Assembly: GCF_017635265.1 (NCBI RefSeq) | Contig: NZ_JAGBLU010000117.1 | Span: 1 to 64,000, forward strand | DNA from: Butyrivibrio sp. | GTDB taxonomy: Bacteria; Bacillota; Clostridia; Lachnospirales; Lachnospiraceae | Direction of reading: 5' to 3' | DNA length: 64,000 bases | Shown here: positions 7,318 through 14,582 of the stretch, one piece after another | Numbering within the stretch: the first letter of the stretch is position 1 | Layout: each line of letters begins with the position of its first letter | The notes under the pieces: generated by a model | Told to the model about the DNA's origin: nothing | Databases searched by the model: none | The model's input: only the letters and a program-made list of their open reading frames with translations | Program-made: the position numbers and the translations under genes

Positions 7318-7878
7318 TCAATCCTCCTCAAATATCGAATAGTCCCTCTCAAACAGGACTTCCAGCATCTGCTTTTTCAGTAATTCTTTATCCACGCTCT
7401 CCATCAGGTACTTCTTCCGGTACGTCTTGCTCTTATCGGAGTACTTGTATAGCCCGTTCTCTTCCTGCAGGACCGCCAGCTCTCTTTTCCACAAAAGCCC
7501 CATCTGATTAGTCAGTTTCACCTTCGGACTGCGCTGCGGAGAACGCATGTCATAACAGTCCAACTTTCCGCCATCATCTTCAACAGTAATGATTCCCCAG
7601 TGCTCCGGGACATGCTCTTTTATATGCCCAGCATGACTCGTCCCCACAACAACATAGTTGTAATCAAAAAATCTGTCATAATCCCTGACCTGCCTTGAAA
7701 GCCGCTCATAGGTATCCGCATCCGACTTGATTTCAACTCCCATCAGCCCCAAGTCAGTCACAATAACAATATCAGCCCTGGATTTTCCCATGGTGAGTTC
7801 TTCAAAGAAGCGTATCTTGCCATATTTTGTTTCAAGATAGTCGCAAAGACCATCCCTGATATCCGCATCACGGAGCAT
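7318..7878 (-). CDS. sce7726-like PD-(D/E)XK superfamily protein
   Basis: This is a 186-residue protein. The central region carries the pattern of the restriction-endonuclease fold: E in FFEELTMGKSRADIV, D in RADIVIV, then VEIKSDADTYERLSRQ (an ExK with trailing conserved D and R/Q) and YDRFFDYNYVVVG. This is the layout I know from the sce7726 family, whose members are often found in mobile elements and have unknown substrates. The start at 7878 overlaps the end of the Nudix gene by 11 bases, so the two are translationally coupled; a TTG two codons upstream is an alternative. The catalytic acids and lysine are present, so nuclease activity is possible. Confidence 0.72.
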   Translation of the reverse strand: MLRDADIRDGLCDYLETKYGKIRFFEELTMGKSRADIVIVTDLGLMGVEIKSDADTYERLSRQVRDYDRFFDYNYVVVGTSHAGHIKEHVPEHWGIITVEDDGGKLDCYDMRSPQRSPKVKLTNQMGLLWKRELAVLQEENGLYKYSDKSKTYRKKYLMESVDKELLKKQMLEVLFERDYSIFEED

Positions 7879-8425
7879 AACCAAGATACCTCATCACTGT
7901 CTCAAGTCCTTCAATCGGCACACAAAACGTACCATCCCGGTGTTTGCAGCCTTCCAGGACTTTTTCAATGTCAAACCACTTTACCTCTTCTACTTCTTCA
8001 GTCTGCAGGACCAGCGTGGTCTCATCCACGGGCCTTTCATAAACATAGACAAATGCCACCTCGTTGTCCCTGAACATCTTGCCGTGGAACTCCATAGCAT
8101 AATTGATATGGAACTTTCCGGCATACGTAAGATCTCCCTCATTAGCCCTTATGCCCAGCTCTTCAAAGAGTTCTCTCTGAGCAGACTCCAAAGGTTCATC
8201 CCCTGCCTGTATATGCCCGGCTGATGATGTGTCATACATTGAGGGAAAAGATTCTTTTTCCTCACTTCTCTTCTGTAGCAATACCTGATAAGAATCGCCA
8301 CTTTTTCTCACAATCCATATATGGGCCGTCCTGTGCATGATACCCTTATCATGTGCTTCAAATCTTGTGACCGTCTGTCCAGTCACAAAGCCGTTTTCAT
8401 CAGTTATATCAAATAGTTCTTCCAT
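7868..8425 (-). CDS. Nudix hydrolase (Idi/YfcD-like)
   Basis: The 185-residue product has a complete Nudix fold. The Nudix box reads GHIQAGDEPLESAQRELFEELGI (residues 70-92) with the catalytic RELFEE intact; the first acidic position is Asp instead of Glu. The N terminus (ELFDITDENGFVTGQTVTRFEAHDKGIMHRTAHIWIV) is typical of the YfcD/isopentenyl-diphosphate isomerase-like subgroup. It should hydrolyse a nucleoside diphosphate linked to another group; the substrate is not predictable. GGGAG lies upstream of the ATG. It overlaps the PD-(D/E)XK gene downstream and follows the 8444-9322 gene by 18 bases, so four genes appear to form one operon. Confidence 0.92.
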   Translation of the reverse strand: MEELFDITDENGFVTGQTVTRFEAHDKGIMHRTAHIWIVRKSGDSYQVLLQKRSEEKESFPSMYDTSSAGHIQAGDEPLESAQRELFEELGIRANEGDLTYAGKFHINYAMEFHGKMFRDNEVAFVYVYERPVDETTLVLQTEEVEEVKWFDIEKVLEGCKHRDGTFCVPIEGLETVMRYLGYAP

Positions 8426-8443
8426 TTATTCCAGCTCCCTGCC

Positions 8444-9322
8444 TCAGTTGTCATAACCACTCTCTACAGTCCCAACTTGCCTTAGTTCATACATCATCCT
8501 GATTGTACTCTGTACATGAATACCTATACTATACAAAGTAAGGTAATCTACAGGTACCCCAAACGATTGATATCGCTTAGCAGAAGCTATCTTATTCAGT
8601 GCCCTTTGATTAAGCCCCTGAAGATTTTTTCTTACATACTCCCTCATATCCGGAATGTTCAGATCACTTCTTAAAAGGATTTCAACTGAAACAAAATCAA
8701 AAGTCTTCTTATCAGTATTTCCAGTACGCCTTGTTATATCAAGATGCGCGACAGAAACAACCGGATCATTTGGATCAAGTTTTTCCCTCTCTTTTTTTGT
8801 AAACTCATCCGGATGCATTTTCAGATACTCAAGTGCATCTTGTATTGAGATCGACTCGTGTTCAGAAGCCATTTTTTCGTAGAATTTTGTTGCCGAGTAT
8901 CTTTTTGAAGCTCCAATAAGCGGATTGGCCACTTTTTCATAAAGGTATTGGTAATGGTAGCCGTGACCAATAAAAACAATTTTATCTGTAGATTCATTGC
9001 GCCAAAGCTTATGAATACCAGACGCATCTTCGACAACATACATTTCGTTAGTCTCGGTAAAATGAGTGCATATCTCTTCAACAGCCTCATCCATTAGTTT
9101 ATCTATGTTCTCTTTAGCATGCTCCACTACTTCCTCAGGTGCATTCTTTTCTTTTGCATCCCATAACGGATCAATAATCGATGTCACAGTATGGCTCATG
9201 ACATCATCCTTTATCTGCGAAAACACTGTCATATAGTATCTTTTGGAATTGGTGAGATACGTTCCCCCAAGATAAACTCCGTCACTTCGCCCTTTAATCA
9301 GCTCTGAAATATGCTCTAACAT
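8444..9322 (-). CDS. Uncharacterised protein in operon with DUF3841 and Nudix genes
   Basis: This 292-residue protein has no family I recognise. It looks soluble, with alternating strands and helices. One recurring pattern is visible in the middle: KIVFIGHGYHYQYLYEKVANPLIGASKRYSATKFYEKM, where GHGYHYQYLY is rich in aromatic residues and could line a ligand site. The C-terminal third is helical (KNLQGLNQRALNKIASAKRYQSFGVPVDYLTLYSIGIHVQSTIRMMYELR). The ATG overlaps the last codons of the DUF3841 gene by 7 bases, a sign of translational coupling. Its constant partners, rather than its sequence, may be the best guide to its role. Confidence 0.65.
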   Translation of the reverse strand: MLEHISELIKGRSDGVYLGGTYLTNSKRYYMTVFSQIKDDVMSHTVTSIIDPLWDAKEKNAPEEVVEHAKENIDKLMDEAVEEICTHFTETNEMYVVEDASGIHKLWRNESTDKIVFIGHGYHYQYLYEKVANPLIGASKRYSATKFYEKMASEHESISIQDALEYLKMHPDEFTKKEREKLDPNDPVVSVAHLDITRRTGNTDKKTFDFVSVEILLRSDLNIPDMREYVRKNLQGLNQRALNKIASAKRYQSFGVPVDYLTLYSIGIHVQSTIRMMYELRQVGTVESGYDN

Positions 9323-10014
9323 CCTTCAATCACAACCTTCATATCCACTATAAACCGCTTCATCATTACAGGAAAAGCAGCCTGTACATCATACTTTTCT
9401 TCAATCACCGGCATCAGCGGATGCCCTGTGTTGATGGTTTTGAGCCTCCTGCTTCCATCCACGATGAAGATATTTTCCCAGGAATCATATATGAGCCTTT
9501 CAAGTTCCTCGCCAAGCTTCGTTTCTCGTGTCTTTGCAAACTCACTGCACTTCGCCGCAAAATCTTCCCTGGCTTTCTCTTCATCTTCCTCGCTCATATA
9601 GTCAAAACATGGTTGTCCTTCAAGGCAGTTGTAGAATGCGTTTATGTCTGACAAAAGGACCATTTCGTCTGGGACTTCAAGTGTGAGAAGATAAGTCTTT
9701 TCCTTTGAAAAGTCCTGTTTTCCCCAGCTAGTCATCTCATATTCAGTTGAGGGCTCTTCGCATTTCCCATCAACCTTATACCATGCCCACCATGGAAGTG
9801 GCGGGATCTTCCCATGCTGCTCCGTCTCTATATAGATATCTGTCTTCTGTGCAAGTTTCTCCGCCATCCACCTATAAGCTTCAAACAGCGTCTGCTGGTC
9901 TCTGACCGATCTGTACAGATGACTTTTACTGAAATCAGTAAACATATATGTATCATCGTCAAGTGCGTTAATGGCATCAACAGCCTGCTGATCCTGAAAA
10001 GAATATAATCTCAC
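9316..10014 (-). CDS. DUF3841 family protein
   Basis: This is a 232-residue protein with a GTG start preceded by AAGGAG. It has the features I associate with DUF3841: LYSFQDQQAVDAI at the N terminus, AYRWMAEKLAQKTD, then PPLPWWAWYKVDGK and a repeated LTLEVPDEMVLLSDINAFYNCL segment. The C terminus (DSWENIFIVDGS) is also typical. The family is present in many gut Firmicutes and its function is unknown; no enzyme motif is visible. It is the first gene of the overlapping group 9316-7318. Confidence 0.75.
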   Translation of the reverse strand: MRLYSFQDQQAVDAINALDDDTYMFTDFSKSHLYRSVRDQQTLFEAYRWMAEKLAQKTDIYIETEQHGKIPPLPWWAWYKVDGKCEEPSTEYEMTSWGKQDFSKEKTYLLTLEVPDEMVLLSDINAFYNCLEGQPCFDYMSEEDEEKAREDFAAKCSEFAKTRETKLGEELERLIYDSWENIFIVDGSRRLKTINTGHPLMPVIEEKYDVQAAFPVMMKRFIVDMKVVIEGC

Positions 10015-10026
10015 CGTTTATCTCCT

Positions 10027-10149
10027 TCACTTGCCAACAGTTTTTCCGTATGCAGAACGGCCAACAAGGAATCCCGCCATCCCAAACAATGAGGAAATCA
10101 CCAACAGTATTGCCATTATCGCCCATTCTCTTTTAGTACCTTTATTCAT
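10027..10149 (-). CDS. Small single-pass membrane protein
   Basis: This is a 40-residue reading frame starting MNKGTKREWAIM, with GAGG about 10 bases upstream. It has one strong transmembrane segment (AIMAILLVISSLFGMAGFLVG) between a basic N terminus and a short basic tail (RSAYGKTVGK). The frame is open further upstream but that part overlaps the ydcF-like gene. It sits 3 bases from the ydcF-like stop codon and is probably cotranscribed. Function unknown. Confidence 0.5.
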   Translation of the reverse strand: MNKGTKREWAIMAILLVISSLFGMAGFLVGRSAYGKTVGK

Positions 10150-10151
10150 AA

Positions 10152-10913
10152 TCACAACCTCATCTTTCGAAAATCCCTTATTATCCCAAAGCATTCCCTG
10201 ATCATGTTGTTCGGAAGATACCATGGAACAGTATATGCGGCAATCCCGTAAACCTCATCATCAGTAAGCTTCTTTGCCAGATGTACTCCACGGAAAACAT
10301 GGAAGTTATTAGTCACAATGCCAATCCTCAACTTACTGTCAGTACCTGCTGCCTCTTTCATGATTTCAAGAGAATAGGCTATATTCTCTGTAGTATCCAT
10401 AGCTTTAGTCTCAGCTATGATCCTGTCCGGAGCTATACCCTTTGATACAAGATACTCTTTTCCTCCATCCCCTTCGCTGACAGATTCATTTGCTCCCTGT
10501 CCTCCGGATACAATGCAGATGGTGTCAGGATTCTCTGAAAGGCAGTCACAGGCTGCATCAAGCCTGTACTGGAAAATGATACTTGGTCCATAATTTCTCA
10601 TCTGGGCTCCCAGAACCACTATATAATCCAGGCCTTTTGAGCCCTTGTCCCCGAAATGGCTTATCATGGCAGCAAAGCAAGTTATCAGAATCACTAATAC
10701 CACCGCAATAAGGAAGTAGCTTGTTCGCCTCAACGCCGTTGGTACTTTCAGCCATCTGTCATTCCCTGAAAAGAAAAATGCCAGCCCGAAAAAGACTGCG
10801 CCTGCAATCCATATAACAAAAGAAAAGGTTCCGCTTCCCACCATGTAGATGCTCACGGAATAGATCAGGCAGACAAGCATCAGCGCCAGAAAGATAGTTC
10901 TCATATATTTCAT
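10152..10913 (-). CDS. YdcF/SanA-like DUF218 membrane protein
   Basis: This 253-residue protein has three N-terminal membrane segments (about residues 5-25, 30-50, 65-90). The DUF218 domain follows: LDYIVVLGAQMRNYGPSIIFQYRLDAACDCL, then ICIVSGGQGANESVSEGDGGKEYLVSKGIAPDRIIAETKAMDTTENI and IGIVTNNFHVFRG. These are the family's conserved loops. Members are linked to cell-envelope maintenance (ElyC, SanA). The ATG overlaps the stop of the upstream YoaK-like gene by 4 bases, so the two are coupled. In this element the gene is cargo. Confidence 0.88.
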   Translation of the reverse strand: MKYMRTIFLALMLVCLIYSVSIYMVGSGTFSFVIWIAGAVFFGLAFFFSGNDRWLKVPTALRRTSYFLIAVVLVILITCFAAMISHFGDKGSKGLDYIVVLGAQMRNYGPSIIFQYRLDAACDCLSENPDTICIVSGGQGANESVSEGDGGKEYLVSKGIAPDRIIAETKAMDTTENIAYSLEIMKEAAGTDSKLRIGIVTNNFHVFRGVHLAKKLTDDEVYGIAAYTVPWYLPNNMIRECFGIIRDFRKMRL

Positions 10914-11632
10914 AAATTCCCTCTTTCCGGATGTTTATCGTCAGCTCTTTTATCCAATCCCATCATAAGAAAACATATCAGCAAAAGAACTGCCGAAGTC
11001 CATATTGTCTTTTCACCAAAGATAAGAGAGCTGTTGCCACCAATCCCTGCTCCAAGAGCAAATACTACAATGACCACGATATAATCACGGGCTTTGCCCA
11101 GATCTTTTGCATCCCTTGTTCTAAGATAATTCGAAAAAGCACTTACTCCGCTTCTGAGATTTCCGATGCACATAGTGTTGGCATATACATTTCCATGGAC
11201 TTTCTTGAAGGACTGCACCTGAAGCGCACATGCAAAAGAGATCATGCAGTTTGCAAGCATATTTACAGACTGCGGAAGGAATCCAACCACCAGCATTATC
11301 GCAATCTCAGCAAGGACAATCCCCTGCCTCCAATGAAGCTTTTTCGCCGCCCGGAATCTGTGCTGAACATTATCAGAAATAAAAATTCCCAGCATAAAAG
11401 AAAAAATCGGGAACAGATACATGAATCCCCGCTGCCATTTCCCTTCCATAAGATATGTGCTCATGAGAACAATATTTCCGGTCTGCGCATTTGCAAAGAC
11501 CTTATCCCTGACAATGTATGTATACGCATCCTGGAATCCACCACTAAATGCCAATAAAAGATTTAGCAGCATTGACTCTGACATCTGCTTCTGTCTTGTA
11601 ATGTAGTTTCTGATACTGACCTGGTCACTCAC
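10910..11632 (-). CDS. YoaK family membrane protein (DUF1275)
   Basis: This 240-residue protein has six predicted membrane helices and the DUF1275 signature AFSGGFQDAYTYIVRDKVFANAQTGNIVLM near the N terminus. NVYANTMCIGNLRSGVSAFSNYL is visible in the middle. The family consists of putative small-molecule permeases. The start is GTG at 11632, with GAGG 7 bases upstream. The GTG overlaps the TGA of a 47-codon small gene, so translation is coupled. A second overlap links it to the DUF218 gene downstream. Confidence 0.87.
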   Translation of the reverse strand: MSDQVSIRNYITRQKQMSESMLLNLLLAFSGGFQDAYTYIVRDKVFANAQTGNIVLMSTYLMEGKWQRGFMYLFPIFSFMLGIFISDNVQHRFRAAKKLHWRQGIVLAEIAIMLVVGFLPQSVNMLANCMISFACALQVQSFKKVHGNVYANTMCIGNLRSGVSAFSNYLRTRDAKDLGKARDYIVVIVVFALGAGIGGNSSLIFGEKTIWTSAVLLLICFLMMGLDKRADDKHPERGNL

Positions 11633-11772
11633 AATGCATCCTCATCAAAACGCTCTATGACATAATCCCTGGCATCCAGCTCCTCTTCCGTTCCGAATAT
11701 CGTGAGCTGCTTGGCACCATCTACCAGCATGTCATAGTCTGCGCGCTCTTCCTCCGTTAACTCCCTCATCAT
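11629..11772 (-). CDS. Small acidic protein, 47 residues
   Basis: This short reading frame begins MMRELTEEERADYDML and ends ERFDEDAL. Its TGA overlaps the GTG of the YoaK-like gene. GGGG stands about 10 bases before the first ATG. The product is acidic and helical, without cysteines or membrane segments. Coupling to the downstream membrane protein argues that it is translated. A role as a leader peptide or small partner is possible, and I recognise no family. Confidence 0.5.
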   Translation of the reverse strand: MMRELTEEERADYDMLVDGAKQLTIFGTEEELDARDYVIERFDEDAL

Positions 11773-11790
11773 CAAAACAAATCCCCACCA

Positions 11791-12234
11791 TCATAAATTC
11801 TTGTAAAACTCCACTGCTGCCTGAAGGTCTTTCTCATCAGGATGTCCCTTCTGAATGCCTCCAACCAATTTGAATGGTCCAAATGTATCCCACGCAGGAC
11901 ACTGGAACCTGCCAAGTTCCTTACACTGCTTATCCTTTGCTATATTTGCCACAGAGTTGAAATACAGTTCCAGCGGATTGCCTGCTGTTGCAATGAAAAA
12001 GACATCCTTCTGCGGAGGAAGATTTACCCTGGCAAAGTTCAGCAGCTGGTCTGCAAACTTACTATAGTAAACTCCCGATGCAAATCCAATGCGGTCATAT
12101 CCTGTTAGATCCACCTCATGCTTCTCTGTAACATCTATGAGCACGACCTTTGGATCATATTCTTTTATCGCATCAAGCACCTTCTTTGTATTGCCGTGAT
12201 GCTTGCTGTAATACGCTATTGCTGTCTTTCCCAT
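11791..12234 (-). CDS. Flavodoxin-like protein
   Basis: This 147-residue protein starts at ATG 12234 with AAGGAG 8 bases upstream. It has the FMN-phosphate loop of flavodoxins near the N terminus (AIAYYSKHHGNTKKVLDAI), the second loop DRIGFASGVYYSKF and an aromatic-rich third region. It probably binds FMN and acts as a small electron carrier or menaquinone-dependent protoporphyrinogen-oxidase-like flavoprotein. It sits in the same direction as the thioesterase gene 17 bases upstream. Confidence 0.88.
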   Translation of the reverse strand: MGKTAIAYYSKHHGNTKKVLDAIKEYDPKVVLIDVTEKHEVDLTGYDRIGFASGVYYSKFADQLLNFARVNLPPQKDVFFIATAGNPLELYFNSVANIAKDKQCKELGRFQCPAWDTFGPFKLVGGIQKGHPDEKDLQAAVEFYKNL

Positions 12235-12250
12235 CAACAAAACTCCTTAA

Positions 12251-12703
12251 TCAAAACTTAAGATTATCTCCCAGAACCGGAACTTTACTTGCAAAGAACG
12301 AAAACTCCCCACTGTCGAGAAGATTACCGGCATCATCAGTTACCCTTATATCAAACACAAGGATGTGCTTTCCAGTCTTAAGCTTCATACATTCACAGTA
12401 TATGTATTCCGTGTTGACGGCTGGCAGAAGGAAATTCAGATTGGCAGAAACCGTTGTAACATAATAACCGCTCATGCTGCCTGTCGCCCCAGCCATGGCA
12501 TCGACAAAAGATAAAAGCGCACCTCCATGGATACTTCCATAAGAGTTATGGAGTCTGGTATCGCATTTTATCCTGGACTTGCTATATGTCGGGCTCAGTT
12601 CCAGCACTTCAAAGCCTATAAACTTGTTATATTCATTTGCATAAAGCTCGGGGATTATCTTCTCCCTGATTGCATTTTCCTTTTCAGTACGCGCCTTTCT
12701 CAT
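12251..12703 (-). CDS. PaaI-like hotdog thioesterase
   Basis: This 150-residue single-domain hotdog protein carries the PaaI/YbgC-like signature HNSYGSIHGGALLSFVDAMAGA (residues 52-73). The IHGG loop and the Asp in VDA are the usual catalytic/coenzyme A-binding positions. It should hydrolyse an acyl-CoA or aryl-CoA thioester. GGAG stands 5 bases before ATG. It is cotranscribed with the flavodoxin gene, and I see no pathway context here. Confidence 0.88.
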   Translation of the reverse strand: MRKARTEKENAIREKIIPELYANEYNKFIGFEVLELSPTYSKSRIKCDTRLHNSYGSIHGGALLSFVDAMAGATGSMSGYYVTTVSANLNFLLPAVNTEYIYCECMKLKTGKHILVFDIRVTDDAGNLLDSGEFSFFASKVPVLGDNLKF

Positions 12704-12705
12704 CT

Positions 12706-12897
12706 TTACTCCATTTCACCTGTTTCCTTGCTAATTCTTATAGTGCTGTCTCCCATGAGCGGCATAATCTTACCATCATCATTAATAAGTCCAAGCCCGA
12801 AGCACCAGGCATCCGGGCTCTCATAGGAATCCACTATAACAAGATTTTCAGCAAGTTTCTCTTCCAATATCTTCCTTGCGCATTCCTTATCTATCAT
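12706..12897 (-). CDS. Small hypothetical protein, Imm35/YrhB-like
   Basis: This 63-residue protein (MIDKECARKILEEKL ... VDSYESPDAWCFGLGLINDDGKIMPLMGDSTIRISKETGEME) resembles in outline small YrhB/Imm35-type proteins. That outline is an N-terminal helix, then strands with a W-x-F pattern and a G-D-x-x-I-x-V-like end. Some of these are immunity proteins; others are orphans. No toxin is next to it. It ends 3 bases before the thioesterase start. Ribosome-site support is weak. Confidence 0.5.
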   Translation of the reverse strand: MIDKECARKILEEKLAENLVIVDSYESPDAWCFGLGLINDDGKIMPLMGDSTIRISKETGEME

Positions 12898-12913
12898 TAC
12901 AGCTTATGCCACC

Positions 12914-13216
12914 TTACATTAAAGACTTACCCACACGTATAATAACCGGATCCTGATCCCAGTTCTCTTTGAAAACTTTGGGAAAAAGCTGGTTAAGCTT
13001 ATGTCTCTCAGAAAAGTACTTGTAAAACTCCCTGTATTCATCCTCATTCACTCCACCCATCATATTGAGAACAAGGTACTTTGAATTCTCCCCGCCAAAG
13101 AAATCAATGATATTCTCTTCGGTTATTCCATCCTTCTCCATAGACTTAAATCTATCAAGAAGGGTTTCACCTTCAAATGTTTTTACTTCCCTAAAGCCTT
13201 CGCTGTTAACACTCAT
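12914..13216 (-). CDS. Hypothetical protein, 100 residues
   Basis: I do not recognise a family. The product is soluble, acidic and helical. It contains NMMGGVNEDEYREFYKYFSERHKLNQLFPKVFKENW, and AAGGAGA lies upstream of the ATG. It is the first gene of a minus-strand run (13216 to 11791) and lies divergently from the potassium-channel gene, with about 170 bases between them. The shared upstream region is AT-rich and could hold both promoters. Confidence 0.55.
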   Translation of the reverse strand: MSVNSEGFREVKTFEGETLLDRFKSMEKDGITEENIIDFFGGENSKYLVLNMMGGVNEDEYREFYKYFSERHKLNQLFPKVFKENWDQDPVIIRVGKSLM

Positions 13217-13388
13217 TCCAATCTCCTTGTTTTGCGCTGCATATTAACAATGATACCATTAATTTTGTTTCCCTAAAATCCAGCCAAAATGCCAAACACG
13301 CATATCTTTGGCTTAAAGTATCAAATATTGTATCATGAATATATAGCCCCTTAGTCACAAGCCTTCTGTTTGTATGCGAGGAATCAAT

Positions 13389-14120
13389 ATGAGAAAAAGA
13401 ATATTTGAAATCATAGAAATATCCGAAGACAATGATAAATTAAGTTCGCTGTATGATGCAGTAATGCTGCTTGCCATCATTATCAGCATACTGCCTCTGG
13501 CATTTAAAAAGAGCTATGGTCTATTTCGTTGTACGGACTGGATTACCACTGTCTTGTTCATCATGGACTACTTACTGCGCCTTATAACAGCCGATTATAA
13601 GCTTAAGGATCACTCTCCCATAGCATTTGTAAAATATCCCTTCACTCCCTGGGCTATAGTAGATCTCATATCGATACTGCCAACCCTTGCCCCTATCAAC
13701 AGCGGCTTCAAGCTTTTTAGGCTTTTCCGTATATTCAGAACCTTCAGAATCTTTCGTATTTTCAAAGCTTTCAGATATTCCAAGAGTATCATCATAATTG
13801 CCGGTGTAATAAACAGATCTAAAGAAGCTCTTCTTGCAGTATGCACGCTTGCAATAGGCTATATCCTTGTATCAGCACTTGTAGTTTTCAGCGTTGAAGG
13901 ACAGTCTTTTGATACCTTCTTCGATGCAGTCTACTGGGCAACCGTTTCTCTTACGACTGTTGGTTATGGCGACATATATCCCGTTACCACTGCAGGACGT
14001 GTCATCACTATGCTTTCATCGGTTCTCGGAATTGCCATTGTTGCACTCCCTGCTGGTATAATAACTGCCGGGTATCTCGATGCCCTGACGGAAGAAAAGA
14101 AAAACAAACCCAAGGAATGA
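13389..14120 (+). CDS. Voltage-gated potassium channel (Kv-like, six membrane segments)
   Basis: The start at ATG 13389 is preferred over 13374 because GAGG lies 7 bases upstream. The 243-residue product has segments S1-S4, then the pore. S4 is unusually clear: FKLFRLFRIFRTFRIFRIFKAFRYSK carries a positive residue every third position. The selectivity filter is TTVGYGD, followed by S6 (VITMLSSVLGIAIVALPAGIITAGYL). It should conduct K+ across the cytoplasmic membrane in response to voltage. It is transcribed alone on the plus strand and converges on the vsr gene. No C-terminal regulatory domain is present. Confidence 0.95.
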   Translation: MRKRIFEIIEISEDNDKLSSLYDAVMLLAIIISILPLAFKKSYGLFRCTDWITTVLFIMDYLLRLITADYKLKDHSPIAFVKYPFTPWAIVDLISILPTLAPINSGFKLFRLFRIFRTFRIFRIFKAFRYSKSIIIIAGVINRSKEALLAVCTLAIGYILVSALVVFSVEGQSFDTFFDAVYWATVSLTTVGYGDIYPVTTAGRVITMLSSVLGIAIVALPAGIITAGYLDALTEEKKNKPKE

Positions 14121-14129
14121 CTATTATAC

Positions 14130-14582
14130 TCACTCCTCAGGTTCTTCGCTGCCACTAAGCCTTGAATCAAATATAGCTTCCTCAATAACTTTTACGCATT
14201 CATCAGTATGCTTTTTTATATCTGTTCCCCAGAATCGTACTACAGTCCATCCCTCATACAAAAGCTGTTTATTGATTTCATTATCCCGCTCACGGTTCCT
14301 TGAAATCTTGCTTATCCAAAACTCGCTGTTATTGCTCTTTTCCAGTCTGGGCTTTAATACTTCCCAGTCCTTCCCATGAAAAAACTCGCCATCACAGAAT
14401 ATTGCAATCTTATACTTTGTGATGACGATGTCTGGATGCCCGGGAATTTTGTCATAATTCTTTCTGTATCTGTATCCTTTGTTCCAAAGGGCTTTCCGCA
14501 GAAGGACTTCTATCTTTGTATCCTTCGAGCGGATATGCTTCATATTCTTTATTCGCTGTTCTTTTGTAAGTACATCAGCCAT
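14130..14582 (-). CDS. vsr: Very-short-patch repair endonuclease (Vsr)
   Basis: Vsr nicks beside T:G mismatches that arise when 5-methylcytosine in the partner methyltransferase's site deaminates. The 150-residue product starts MADVLTKEQRIKNMKHIRSKDTKIEVLLRKALWNKGYRYRKN. It shows the family motifs PDIVITKYKIAIFCDGEFFHG (catalytic Asp, FCDG/FFHG) and NRERDNEINKQLLYEGWTVVRFWGTDIKK. It overlaps the end of the restriction endonuclease gene by 8 bases. Endonuclease, methyltransferase and Vsr together form one operon of the Dcm/EcoRII kind. Confidence 0.95.
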   Translation of the reverse strand: MADVLTKEQRIKNMKHIRSKDTKIEVLLRKALWNKGYRYRKNYDKIPGHPDIVITKYKIAIFCDGEFFHGKDWEVLKPRLEKSNNSEFWISKISRNRERDNEINKQLLYEGWTVVRFWGTDIKKHTDECVKVIEEAIFDSRLSGSEEPEE

